This document shows, piece by piece, positions 56,412 to 64,000 of a stretch of DNA of 64,000 bases. Made by a program: the position numbers and the translations under genes. This stretch comes from Arenibacter echinorum. Its GTDB lineage: Bacteria; Bacteroidota; Bacteroidia; Flavobacteriales; Flavobacteriaceae. Location: NCBI RefSeq assembly GCF_003259375.1, contig NZ_QLLN01000011.1, positions 39,806 to 103,805 of the forward strand, in the 5' to 3' direction. Below the pieces are notes generated by a model. It was given only the letters and a program-made list of their open reading frames with translations. It did not search any database and had not been told where the DNA came from. Positions within the stretch are counted from its first letter, which is position 1, and each line of letters starts with the position of its first letter.

Positions 56412-57455
56412 TCAGCGGTTTATCTTTTGACTGTTTATCCACCGGACGTACTGCTCTTTATTGCGGTTATGCTGCGCCAATGTCTTCGCAAACTTGTGAT
56501 AACCAAAATCTTCCACATTGGCCACAAAGTAATAATAGTCATGTTTTTCTGGATTTAAAACAGCATCTATGGCCGAAATATCGGGCATAGCAATTGGTCC
56601 TGGAGGCAAACCTGCATATTTATAGGTATTATAGGGCGAATCCAATTCCAAATCCTTATACAACACCCTTTTTATAATGGTATCAAAATTCCCCGTATGT
56701 AATTTTATGGCATAAATAACTGTTGGATCGGCCTGTAGAAGCATCCTGGTAGCCAATCGGTTTAGGTATACACCCGCCACCCTAGGCCGCTCATCTACTT
56801 TTGCCGTCTCTTTATGTACAATGGATGCCAATGTAATCACCTGAGAGGGGTTTAGGCCCAAGGATTTCGATTTGGCCATGCGTTCTTCGTTCCAAAACCT
56901 TTTGTATTCCTTCAACATCCTTTCCCTAAAGCCCTCCGCCGAAGTATTCCAGAAAAATTCATAACTATTAGGAATATACATGGACAGCGCCGTTTTATCG
57001 TTAAACCCATTTGCTTTTAGAAATTCCAGCTCCCCAAAGACACTCAATAAAGCTGTACTATCGGCCTCGATCTGAAGCGATATCCTACCCGCCAAATCCG
57101 CTAAGTTCTCCTGGTTGTTAAATGCAACCTTTACGGGAATATTGCCACTTCTCAGCGAATTGACAATATCATTATTGCTCATCCCCTTTTTTATAGCATA
57201 TTTTCCTGCTTTTATATTGGTGCTATAGCCTTTTTTATCCGCTGCGGATTCAAACGTATTCAAATCCTTCAAAAGCGGTTCTATAATCACTTTAACTTTA
57301 TCGAAATCCGAATCTGAAGGTATGAACACATAGGCTACTTCATTGTTAAATTGCGTATTGGGCACAAAGAAGGCCCTGTAAACCATAAAGGCAAATGCAC
57401 CACCCACCAACATTCCAGCAATAACGATAACCAATAAAATTTTCTTTATATACAT
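56412..57455 (-). CDS. mltG: Endolytic murein transglycosylase MltG
   Basis: Cuts nascent glycan strands and so ends peptidoglycan polymerisation. The 347 residues have one N-terminal membrane helix (about 5-27), a LysM-like region (IKAGKYAIKKGMSNNDIVNSL) and the YceG catalytic domain. The active-site region is ASIVHKETAKVDERPRVAG (catalytic Glu216 expected), then VYLNRL, LLQADPTVIYA and SPYNTYKYAGLPPGPIAMP. It shares one base with the upstream GNAT gene stop. Confidence 0.95.
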   Translation of the reverse strand: MYIKKILLVIVIAGMLVGGAFAFMVYRAFFVPNTQFNNEVAYVFIPSDSDFDKVKVIIEPLLKDLNTFESAADKKGYSTNIKAGKYAIKKGMSNNDIVNSLRSGNIPVKVAFNNQENLADLAGRISLQIEADSTALLSVFGELEFLKANGFNDKTALSMYIPNSYEFFWNTSAEGFRERMLKEYKRFWNEERMAKSKSLGLNPSQVITLASIVHKETAKVDERPRVAGVYLNRLATRMLLQADPTVIYAIKLHTGNFDTIIKRVLYKDLELDSPYNTYKYAGLPPGPIAMPDISAIDAVLNPEKHDYYYFVANVEDFGYHKFAKTLAQHNRNKEQYVRWINSQKINR

Positions 57456-57979
57456 TAGCTATTTATCTTTTGAAACAAGATTTCATTTTTAAAAGCTCCG
57501 TTGAAGTAAATCCAATCCTTTTTTATTCCAACTTTTTCAAACCCTAGTTTTGAAAACAAATGTATGCTAGGAGCGTTTTCCTCCAATACATTTACATAAA
57601 CCTGTCTCATTCCCAATACCAAAAAGGCATAATTGGTAAGTATCTCTATGGCTTCCGCGCCAACTCCCTTATTTCTATCCACCTTACTACTCACAATAAT
57701 CCCCATTCCTACCCTCAAATTCTTGGGGTCAAAATCAAACAAATCAATTAAACCTAATATAACACCTTTCAAATTGCAAATACACAATCGCAATTGTTTT
57801 ACCTCATATATGTCTTTATGGGCATTTTCCAGGTAAAGTTCTAACACGTGTTTGGAATAGGGTGCAGTAGTACCACTTATTTCCCATATCTCGGGATTGT
57901 TTTCCAAAGCATATAGGAAATCCAAATCTGCTGGCTCCAAGGCCCTCAGGTAAATCTGTTCCCCTTTAAGACTCAACAT
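57455..57979 (-). CDS. GNAT-family acetyltransferase (RimJ/RimL type)
   Basis: A 174-residue acetyltransferase with the opening LKGEQIYLRALEPADLDFLY of the RimJ/RimL branch and an acetyl-CoA loop VDRNKGVGAEAIEILTNYAF. The C-terminal NAPSIHLFSKLGFEKVGI is typical. It overlaps dapF by fourteen bases and mltG by one, so dapF, this gene and mltG are translated from one message. Substrate is unknown, possibly a ribosomal protein or a metabolite. Confidence 0.92.
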   Translation of the reverse strand: MLSLKGEQIYLRALEPADLDFLYALENNPEIWEISGTTAPYSKHVLELYLENAHKDIYEVKQLRLCICNLKGVILGLIDLFDFDPKNLRVGMGIIVSSKVDRNKGVGAEAIEILTNYAFLVLGMRQVYVNVLEENAPSIHLFSKLGFEKVGIKKDWIYFNGAFKNEILFQKINS

Positions 57980-58748
57980 TTATCTCCCCTTTAAAAACAA
58001 GTTGTGCCGGACCTGTCAACCATATATTATCGTAGCCATTTGCATTGCTTTTGAACTTCACCTGCAGATTTCCCCCAGGGGTAATGATCTTTACAGAATC
58101 CTTATTGGTCTTCCCCGAATGGTACATGGCCAAGGCAACAGCAGTTACCCCCGTTCCACAGGAAAAGGTTTCATCTTCCACTCCCCGCTCGTAGGTCCTT
58201 ACATTAAAGGTATCCTCAGTGGCCTGATCTACAAAGTTAATATTGCTTCCTTGTTCACCGTACACCCCATAACGAAGCTTGGCACCTTCCTTGCGGACAT
58301 CAAAATCCTTAAGTCCGTCTACCAACTGAACATGATGTGGGGAGCCTGTATTGAGAAACAAAGAATTGGACTTTTCCTTTATTTCCTTTACATTCTGCAT
58401 CTCCAAACTAACGATACCATCTGCTATAGTCGCATTATGAAGTCCGTCTACTGCCATAAATGATGTGTTTTGGTCCACAACACCCAAATAATGGGCAAAG
58501 GCCACAATACACCTGCCTCCATTGCCACACATGGTACCCTGTCTACCGTCAGAATTATAATAGACCATCTTAAAATCCGTGTCCTTGTCTTTTTCCAGTA
58601 AGATGAGTCCATCGGCTCCGACTCCAAATCTTCTGTCGCACAAAAAAGAGACCACCCCAACGCTGTCCTTTGGAAAAAACTCTTTGCGATTATCGATCAT
58701 TACAAAGTCATTTCCTGTTCCTTGGTATTTGAAAAAATTCAGTAGCAT
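57966..58748 (-). CDS. dapF: Diaminopimelate epimerase
   Basis: Interconverts LL- and meso-diaminopimelate for lysine and peptidoglycan. The 260 residues have the two active-site cysteines in conserved settings: Cys74 in GTMCGNGGRC and Cys197 in ETFSCGTGVTAVALAM. The opening FFKYQGTGNDFVMIDN is also typical. First gene of the dapF-GNAT-mltG transcript, joining cell-wall precursor synthesis with glycan processing. Confidence 0.97.
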   Translation of the reverse strand: MLLNFFKYQGTGNDFVMIDNRKEFFPKDSVGVVSFLCDRRFGVGADGLILLEKDKDTDFKMVYYNSDGRQGTMCGNGGRCIVAFAHYLGVVDQNTSFMAVDGLHNATIADGIVSLEMQNVKEIKEKSNSLFLNTGSPHHVQLVDGLKDFDVRKEGAKLRYGVYGEQGSNINFVDQATEDTFNVRTYERGVEDETFSCGTGVTAVALAMYHSGKTNKDSVKIITPGGNLQVKFKSNANGYDNIWLTGPAQLVFKGEINVES

Positions 58749-58764
58749 ATTGTAATTTATAAAG

Positions 58765-58772
58765 CAAAGATA
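58765..58772 (-). promoter_or_regulatory. Candidate -7 box of the dapF operon
   Basis: Minus-strand TATCTTTG, an exact match, 16 bases before the dapF ATG. It implies a leader of about ten bases. Confidence 0.5.
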
Positions 58773-58874
58773 TAATTTTATTAAGGTTTTATTATCAGTT
58801 AAAAACTCGTTAAAGCCAAATAATTGCTATAGAAATGTGTTAATTTTACTTGTGTAAATTAAAAAAATGTTTTT

Positions 58875-60269
58875 ATGAAGAAATTTGGAAGTTTATTATT
58901 GGTCTCTGTATTTGCAGGTGCTATTACATTGGGTGCTTACAAACTTTTTTTTGAGAAACCAAATTATGCAGTTATACAGGAGGACAGTGGGGCAAAGATG
59001 ATTTCATCCAGTTACACCCCAACTTCCGCCAAGGGTGCGGGAATTAATGAAGTAGATTTTACTATGGCCGCGCAGAATACCGTTAATGCGGTGGTACACG
59101 TTAAAAATGTTACCGTCAGCAAGGGTCCTTCCAGCATCATGGAGTACTTCTACGGTTATAGCGGTAGTCAAACCCCTCAAGTGGGTACTGGTTCCGGGGT
59201 AATAATCTCACAGGACGGATATATTGTTACCAATAACCACGTAATCTCCAATGCCGATCAACTGCAGGTTACTTTAAATAATAATAAAACCTACGATGCC
59301 GATCTGATCGGTACCGATCCTAATTCTGATATTGCCCTGATAAAAATCACAGTCGACAGACAGTTGCCATATCTGGCTTTTGGCGACTCGGACAATACCA
59401 AGGTGGGAGAATGGGTCTTGGCCGTAGGTAACCCATTTAATCTAACATCCACGGTTACAGCCGGGATCGTTAGTGCCAAAGCCAGGGCATTGGCCAGTTT
59501 GGATCAGTCGTTTATTCAGACTGATGCGGCCGTAAACCCTGGGAACAGTGGTGGAGCGCTTGTAAACACCAATGGCGACCTTATAGGTATCAATACCGCC
59601 ATTACCTCACAAACAGGTTCGTATGTAGGATATTCCTTTGCTGTACCCAGCAACATTGCGAAAAAAGTGGTGGAGGATATTATGGAATATGGCAACGTAC
59701 AGAAAGGGATTTTAGGTATTAATACCGTTCCCATGAACAGTCCATATGCCGTTGAAAACGGAATAAATGAAATTGATGGAGTCTATATAGCCGGCGTTGA
59801 GGAGGATTCAGGTGCCTTTGATGCAGATTTGAAAGAAGGAGACATTATTAAAAACATAGACAATGTTGAAATTCACAAATTCGCAGATCTTATTGGCTAT
59901 ATATCTTCAAAAAGGCCTGGGGACGAGCTTTTGGTAACCGTTCTACGTAATGATGAGAAGATGGAATTTCCAGTGATGCTTAAGGAAAGGCAAACGATTA
60001 TTATTCCTGTGCTGGGCTTTGAGGTTAAAAACCTGACAGAAGATGAGAAGAAGGTCTTTAAAACCAAAAAAGGGGTTAAAATTGTAGGAGTGCCCGAGAC
60101 TTATAGAAATTACGGATTTGAAGGTAAAGTTTTACTGTCCTTTGGAGATGAAGAAATCAACAACATTCAAGATGCCAAAACGAAGTTCGGCCAGATTTCC
60201 AGATACGATAGGGCAAGTATCACCATGTTGAACAAAAAAGGAGAAAAAGAACGATTGATAATTCAATAA
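58875..60269 (+). CDS. HtrA/DegP-type serine protease
   Basis: Envelope protein-quality-control protease of 464 residues. A signal or anchor (KKFGSLLLVSVFAGAITLGAY) precedes the trypsin-like domain with the catalytic triad His122 (VTNNHVIS), Asp152 (NSDIALIK) and Ser225 (NPGNSGGALV). A PDZ domain follows (about 275-375, GVYIAGVEEDSGAFDADLKEGD), and the tail looks like a second PDZ domain that may be degenerate. The gene has a strong terminator and is followed by a gene fossil. Confidence 0.96.
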   Translation: MKKFGSLLLVSVFAGAITLGAYKLFFEKPNYAVIQEDSGAKMISSSYTPTSAKGAGINEVDFTMAAQNTVNAVVHVKNVTVSKGPSSIMEYFYGYSGSQTPQVGTGSGVIISQDGYIVTNNHVISNADQLQVTLNNNKTYDADLIGTDPNSDIALIKITVDRQLPYLAFGDSDNTKVGEWVLAVGNPFNLTSTVTAGIVSAKARALASLDQSFIQTDAAVNPGNSGGALVNTNGDLIGINTAITSQTGSYVGYSFAVPSNIAKKVVEDIMEYGNVQKGILGINTVPMNSPYAVENGINEIDGVYIAGVEEDSGAFDADLKEGDIIKNIDNVEIHKFADLIGYISSKRPGDELLVTVLRNDEKMEFPVMLKERQTIIIPVLGFEVKNLTEDEKKVFKTKKGVKIVGVPETYRNYGFEGKVLLSFGDEEINNIQDAKTKFGQISRYDRASITMLNKKGEKERLIIQ

Positions 60270-60283
60270 AAAAACAAAGTATG

Positions 60284-60316
60284 AAAAAGAGCGCTCTGAT
60301 CAGAGCGCTCTTTTTT
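60284..60316 (+). terminator. Terminator of the htrA gene
   Basis: A perfect palindrome with arms at 60284-60299 and 60300-60315 (AGAGCGCTCTGATC centred on GATC), flanked by A and T runs, 14 bases after the stop codon. It may work in both directions. Confidence 0.9.
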
Positions 60317-60387
60317 GTGCCATATTTTTTACGAAAACGTTTGAAAGCTATAATTTTATCCGAAATCCAACAAATAGATTTAAAACT

Positions 60388-60621
60388 ATGAGCGCTAATA
60401 AACTATATGAAAAAGAATTAGCCTTTCAAGCAGACAGAAGTAAAGCTACCCCCTAGTTCATAATAATTGCAAGTAATTTATAGCTGTACACAACCATAGT
60501 ATCCGATGATGGCTAGAATTTAGCATTGTATATTTGGCACAATAATGAATTTGGATATTCCCACCAAGTAATCCGCCCTGCCAAATACATTGCGAAGGTT
60601 CGTAGATACAACAATTATTAA
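60388..60621 (+). pseudogene. Fossil of a long glyceraldehyde-3-phosphate dehydrogenase gene
   Basis: Seventy-eight codons in one frame keep only the two ends of the long (about 480-residue) Bacteroidota glyceraldehyde-3-phosphate dehydrogenase. The start reads MSANKLYEKELAFQADR and goes to the first stop at 60454. The end has WHNNEFGYSHQVIR, then AKYIAKVRRYNNY and TAA at 60619; WxxNEFGYS is the family's NAD-site ending. Three in-frame stops (60454, 60481, 60514) interrupt it. About 400 central codons, including the catalytic cysteine, are missing, so no enzyme is made. The N-terminal match relies on recalled family sequences, so alignment is needed. Confidence 0.78.
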
Positions 60622-60673
60622 AATTTTATCAAAATATAATAATATAGAAAATTGTGGGTTATTCTATTTAGTT

Positions 60674-60700
60674 AAGATACGTTGTATCCCTTTTTTTAAT
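60674..60700 (+). terminator. Weak terminator after the fossil
   Basis: GATAC (60676-60680) and GTATC (60684-60688) form a short stem followed by a T-rich stretch. It could be the relic terminator of the lost gene. The stem is only five bases. Confidence 0.3.
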
Positions 60701-60763
60701 AATTGGGAATATTAAAGTATTTTAGCCTTCTCTAAATCATTATTAACAATAAGAATTACATAA

Positions 60764-61384
60764 ATGAAAATTTCGAAATTACTCTTTATCGTAATGGCTC
60801 TATTGTCATTTAACCTACACTTTGCACAAGAATCCGAGGAGGACGATAAACTTTCCTTGGACCAAGGTCCTATTAGTTCCCAATTCGAATATATCTCACA
60901 AAAATCTGGCAATTACAGGGCCGATGGTGTAAGATATGAGGTGGTAAAGGAGTTTAACTTGGGAAAACTGAGACAAAATGTATTGGATTCCATTAATGCC
61001 TTTAATAAAAAGGTAAATGAATTGAACGGTACCATTACCGGACATGTGGAAACAATTGAATCGCTGAACAAGAAACTGGAAGAGACTACCAATAATCTTT
61101 CCGAGGTGACCGAGGAGAAGGACAGCATGTCTTTCCTAGGTATTCTGGTGGCCAAAAGTACCTACAATTTTATTCTTTGGACCATAATAGCGGGCTTATT
61201 GCTCTTTTTATTATTTTTTATCTATAAATTCAGAAATAGCAATATTCTTACCCAGGAAGCCAAATCAACCCTTGCGGAAGTAGAAACCGAATATGAGGAC
61301 CACAGAAGAAGAGCTTTGGAAAGAGAACAAAAGATTAGTAGGCAGCTCCAGGACGAGATCAACAAGCATAAAAAATCCAAATAA
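60764..61384 (+). CDS. Hypothetical membrane protein with coiled coil
   Basis: A 206-residue protein with a signal peptide (MKISKLLFIVMALLSFNLHFA) and an acidic periplasmic region. A coiled coil (about 75-120, VNELNGTITGHVETIESLNK) precedes a single membrane helix around 145-167 (ILWTIIAGLLLFLLFFIYKF). The cytosolic part is a second highly charged coiled coil ending KHKKSK. I do not recognise the family. It lies before trmD and rplS. Confidence 0.82.
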   Translation: MKISKLLFIVMALLSFNLHFAQESEEDDKLSLDQGPISSQFEYISQKSGNYRADGVRYEVVKEFNLGKLRQNVLDSINAFNKKVNELNGTITGHVETIESLNKKLEETTNNLSEVTEEKDSMSFLGILVAKSTYNFILWTIIAGLLLFLLFFIYKFRNSNILTQEAKSTLAEVETEYEDHRRRALEREQKISRQLQDEINKHKKSK

Positions 61385-61450
61385 CCTAAAGGAAACCTTT
61401 TGGGTTTTTCCGGATGGAATTTAAAAAGCTCCTTTTTAGGGGCTTTTTCT
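61383..61450 (+). terminator. Tandem terminators after the coiled-coil gene
   Basis: The first hairpin, AACCTAAAGG / CCTTTTGGGTT (61383-61409), and the second, AAAAAGCTCC (61423-61432) / GGGGCTTTTT (61439-61448), are each followed by T-rich tails. They lie right after the stop codon and separate this gene from trmD. Confidence 0.75.
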
Positions 61451-61516
61451 TTTAGTTCATGAGTTAATTGTGTTTGGCAAAAACAAAATAGCACAAAGGA
61501 TTGCGTCTATTTTTAC

Positions 61517-61524
61517 TACTTTTG
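61517..61524 (+). promoter_or_regulatory. Candidate -7 box of trmD
   Basis: TACTTTTG matches TAnnTTTG exactly and lies 42 bases before the trmD ATG. No TTG at ideal spacing upstream. Confidence 0.45.
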
Positions 61525-61566
61525 AGCCCGCCCTGTAAAAAACATTAATTGTTATTGATTTTACCC

Positions 61567-62244
61567 ATGCGAATAGATATAATTACCGTAGTGCCCGACA
61601 TACTTAGAAGTCCCTTTGAAGCTTCCATTTTAAAACGAGCTATTGACAAAGGGATTGTCGAAGTCCACATACATAACCTAAGGGATTATACGGATAAAAG
61701 TTACAATCAGGTAGATGATTATCAGTTTGGGGGCGGTGCCGGAATGGTCTTGATGATAGAGCCCATAGACAAGTGTATTTCAACCCTAAAAAGTCAACGT
61801 GAGTATGATGAAGTCATTTATATGACCCCGGACGGAAAGACTATGAATCAGAAAATGGCCAATGGCCTGTCCTTACTAAATAATGTAATTATTCTATGTG
61901 GCCACTATAAGGGCGTGGACCAACGCGTCCGCGACCTATTTATCACCAAGGAGATATCTATTGGCGATTATGTCCTGTCCGGGGGCGAATTGGGTGCTGC
62001 AGTGCTATGCGATACCGTTATTAGATTAATCCCGGGCGTATTGAACAATGAAACCTCTGCACTTACAGACACATTTCAGGATAATTTACTTGCCCCGCCA
62101 GTGTATACAAGACCAGCGGAATACAAGGGCTATAAAGTACCGGATATTTTATTGAGTGGAAACTTTCCAGAGATAGAGACATGGCGGGAGGATGAAGCTT
62201 ACAAAAGAACAGAACTACTTCGTCCCGATTTGCTAAACGAATAG
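61567..62244 (+). CDS. trmD: tRNA (guanine-N1)-methyltransferase
   Basis: Methylates G37 of tRNAs to keep the reading frame during translation. The start is the ATG at 61567 ([10 protein letters not shown]); the frame before it opens with TTG. The trefoil-knot SAM site is intact: [24 protein letters not shown] and [14 protein letters not shown]. Length 225 residues is normal. It precedes rplS, with a 246-base gap holding the rplS promoter and leader. Confidence 0.97.
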   Translation: MRIDIITVVPDILRSPFEASILKRAIDKGIVEVHIHNLRDYTDKSYNQVDDYQFGGGAGMVLMIEPIDKCISTLKSQREYDEVIYMTPDGKTMNQKMANGLSLLNNVIILCGHYKGVDQRVRDLFITKEISIGDYVLSGGELGAAVLCDTVIRLIPGVLNNETSALTDTFQDNLLAPPVYTRPAEYKGYKVPDILLSGNFPEIETWREDEAYKRTELLRPDLLNE

Positions 62245-62393
62245 TGCTGCCGCTAAAAACATTGATCAAGAAGTATATTCAGCTTGTACAATTGCTCACT
62301 TAAAAAATTTAATCCCCCATAAACAGTATTGAACCAACAAAAAAAGAGGTGAATATTTTTGGGAGAGATTGGCTATAAAAAATACATAATCTC

Positions 62394-62423
62394 TTGTAGA
62401 TTATAAATAATATACTATTTTTG
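62394..62423 (+). promoter_or_regulatory. Promoter of rplS
   Basis: TTG (62394-62396), a 19-base spacer and TATTTTTG (62416-62423), an excellent Bacteroidota promoter. Transcription should begin near 62430 and give a leader of about 60 bases before the ATG. Confidence 0.7.
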
Positions 62424-62429
62424 CACTCC

Positions 62430-62490
62430 ATTAAATCAACCTCTGACGATAATCGTGAAAGTTGGTCTAAGTAAACAATAATAAAATACA
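62430..62490 (+). promoter_or_regulatory. Leader of rplS, possible ribosomal-protein autoregulation site
   Basis: About 60 bases of untranslated leader with a small palindrome ACGAT/ATCGT (62446-62456). I recall that a leader motif upstream of L19 genes in Flavobacteria has been proposed, but cannot confirm a match here. Confidence 0.3.
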
Positions 62491-62841
62491 ATGGAAGAGT
62501 TATTAAAATTTGTAGAAAACGAATTTATTCCGAAAAAAGATTTTCCAAAATTTTCAGCAGGGGACACTATTACTGTGTACTATGAAATTAAGGAAGGTGA
62601 AAAGACAAGAACACAGTTTTTTAAAGGTGTTGTTATTCAAAGAAGAGGAACAGGGGCAACCGAAACTTTTACTATACGTAAAATGTCAGGTACCGTTGGT
62701 GTAGAGCGTATATTCCCAATTAATATGCCAGCTTTGCAAAAGATAGAGGTCAACAAAAAAGGTAAAGTACGTAGATCACGTATTTTCTACTTTAGAGGTC
62801 TTACTGGTAAAAAAGCTAGAATTAAAGAGGTTCGCTCTTAA
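62491..62841 (+). CDS. rplS: Ribosomal protein L19
   Basis: Component of the large subunit at the interface with 30S. The 116 residues show FSAGDTITVYYEIKEGEKTR, FKGVVIQRRGTGATETFTIR and the C-terminal RRSRIFYFRGLTGKKARIKE. Starts after a leader with its own promoter and ends in a clear terminator, so it is transcribed alone or with partial read-through from trmD. Confidence 0.98.
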   Translation: MEELLKFVENEFIPKKDFPKFSAGDTITVYYEIKEGEKTRTQFFKGVVIQRRGTGATETFTIRKMSGTVGVERIFPINMPALQKIEVNKKGKVRRSRIFYFRGLTGKKARIKEVRS

Positions 62842-62860
62842 TAAGCCTATAGAATTTATA

Positions 62861-62896
62861 AAAAAGCATCCTTACCTTCGTAAGGATGCTTTTTCG
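62861..62896 (+). terminator. Terminator of rplS
   Basis: AAAAAGCATCCTTA (62861-62874) pairs with TAAGGATGCTTTTT (62881-62894) across a 6-base loop; T-rich tail follows. Confidence 0.92.
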
Positions 62897-62958
62897 TTTA
62901 TCAACATTTGTTCAAAACAATAGTTCATAATATGTTGATAATAAAATTGTTACAAAAC

Positions 62959-62989
62959 TTGTTTATTAGATAAAAATTCCATACTTTTA
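62959..62989 (+). promoter_or_regulatory. Candidate promoter in the rplS-icd gap
   Basis: TTG (62959-62961), a 20-base spacer and TACTTTTA (62982-62989), one mismatch from the -7 consensus. No protein-coding frame follows. Confidence 0.35.
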
Positions 62990-63106
62990 AATTGTGGCTG
63001 GTAATTCGTTACACGGATTAATGAATGTCACATAAAGTTTACGTTCTTTATCTCATTGTTATTTGTCCTTCTATAGTGTTTTACATTATAGATTGCATTC
63101 TAACTA

Positions 63107-63136
63107 TTGACTTGCTTATGTAAGTTGGTAGATTTG
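63107..63136 (+). promoter_or_regulatory. Second candidate promoter in the rplS-icd gap
   Basis: TTG (63107-63109), a 19-base spacer and TAGATTTG (63129-63136), an exact -7 match. It would start a transcript near 63143 with no coding frame behind it. Confidence 0.45.
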
Positions 63137-63142
63137 TGAGTA

Positions 63143-63382
63143 TTGTGATATTGTTAATGTAAGATCTAGGTTATACATTAAGAATACCAAATATTTAAAC
63201 ATTGAGGAGAAACATCTTTGTTACTTGGTTTTAATACTAAGGATAAAATGTTTCAAACGTTGAAATAGCGACGCAAATGCAATCAATGGTTGCCGTTTTG
63301 TAAAAAACAAAACAACAAGTTTGTAAACTATTTCTAGAAAGCCATATCAAGGTAGTTATACAATGATATGGCTTTTATTTTT
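63143..63382 (+). ncRNA. Possible small structured RNA
   Basis: The stretch between the promoter above and the terminator at 63338 holds no gene but has dyads: TTAATGTA (63154-63161) pairs with TACATTAA (63174-63181), and AAACATT (63197 region) with AATGTTT further on. About 240 bases, too large for a mere leader if it ends at the terminator. I could not match it to tmRNA, RNase P, SRP or 6S RNA. Possibly an unrecognised RNA. Confidence 0.3.
63338..63382 (+). terminator. Terminator upstream of icd
   Basis: AAAGCCATATCA (63338-63349) pairs exactly with TGATATGGCTTT (63364-63375); TTATTTTT follows. No gene ends just before it, so it must finish an unannotated transcript or read-through from rplS. 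Confidence 0.82.
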
Positions 63383-63489
63383 GCAATAATATCAACTTCA
63401 ATATAAAGATTATTACCTCCCCTACTTTCCGAGTGTACATTTAGGTAATTTTATAGTCCTTCCCTGTTTATTTGGCATTTTTAAAATTG

Positions 63490-63497
63490 TATATTTG
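63490..63497 (+). promoter_or_regulatory. Candidate -7 box of icd
   Basis: TATATTTG, an exact match, 30 bases before the ATG at 63528. TTTG at 63471-63474 is a possible -33 box, though the 15-base spacer is short. Confidence 0.5.
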
Positions 63498-63521
63498 CTC
63501 CGCTTAAACTTAAAAATCTAA

Positions 63522-64000
<479 letters not shown>

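Noticed and set aside
63143-63382. RNase P, SRP or tmRNA in the rplS-icd gap
   Set aside because: Their conserved core sequences were looked for and not found; kept only as an unassigned RNA candidate.

Overview
The window looks like a chromosomal stretch from a marine-type member of the Flavobacteriaceae (phylum Bacteroidota). The evidence is an AT-rich sequence, few Shine-Dalgarno sites, Bacteroidota-type promoters (TTG, about 19 bp, TAnnTTTG), type IX secretion genes (a PorP/SprF protein and PorD), TPR-type lipoprotein histidine kinases, an RprX/RprY-like two-component pair, a YtxJ bacilliredoxin and a monomeric isocitrate dehydrogenase. It is dense core genome. I see no phage, insertion sequence, CRISPR array, rRNA or tRNA.

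Layout. 1-6.6 kb: TPR sensor kinase and response regulator, an unknown gene, glyA and fumarylacetoacetase. 6.7-15 kb: a lipoprotein, ytxJ divergent from clpB, a TetR regulator, a PorP/SprF protein, two small lipoproteins, smpB and pcm. 16-23 kb: two dehydrogenases, a YggS protein, an exonuclease/GIY-YIG fusion, and a coupled ion channel-miaA-gntK run. 23-31 kb (mostly minus strand): the RprXY-like pair, coaE-ybbR-glycosyltransferase, fabI and recN. 31-36 kb (minus): porD-coaBC-rpoZ-bamD and dapA with a small partner. 36-41 kb: a 5'-nucleotidase split over two genes, then fdhD, a small gene and a molybdopterin oxidoreductase. 41-45 kb: a frameshifted acetyltransferase, a NIPSNAP protein and a GntP sugar-acid cluster. 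45-52 kb: ligA, LOG protein, prmC, ribD, HAD phosphatase, EamA transporter, YigZ and a thioesterase. 53-58.7 kb: dnaA, a low-molecular-weight phosphatase, an RsmI-like methylase, a lysozyme-like protein, mltG and dapF. 58.9-64 kb: htrA, a gene fossil, a coiled-coil membrane protein, trmD, rplS and the start of icd.

Most striking observation: between htrA and the gene at 60764, 78 codons at 60388-60621 keep both ends of a long Bacteroidota-type glyceraldehyde-3-phosphate dehydrogenase in one frame. About 400 central codons are gone and three in-frame stops remain, so this is a recent-looking gene fossil. Second, the acetyltransferase at 41047 loses its conserved C-terminus through one extra A in an A9 run. 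Third, the 685-bp gap between rplS and icd has two candidate promoters, hairpins and a good terminator but no gene, so it may encode an unrecognised RNA. I found no clear new multi-gene defence or biosynthetic system.
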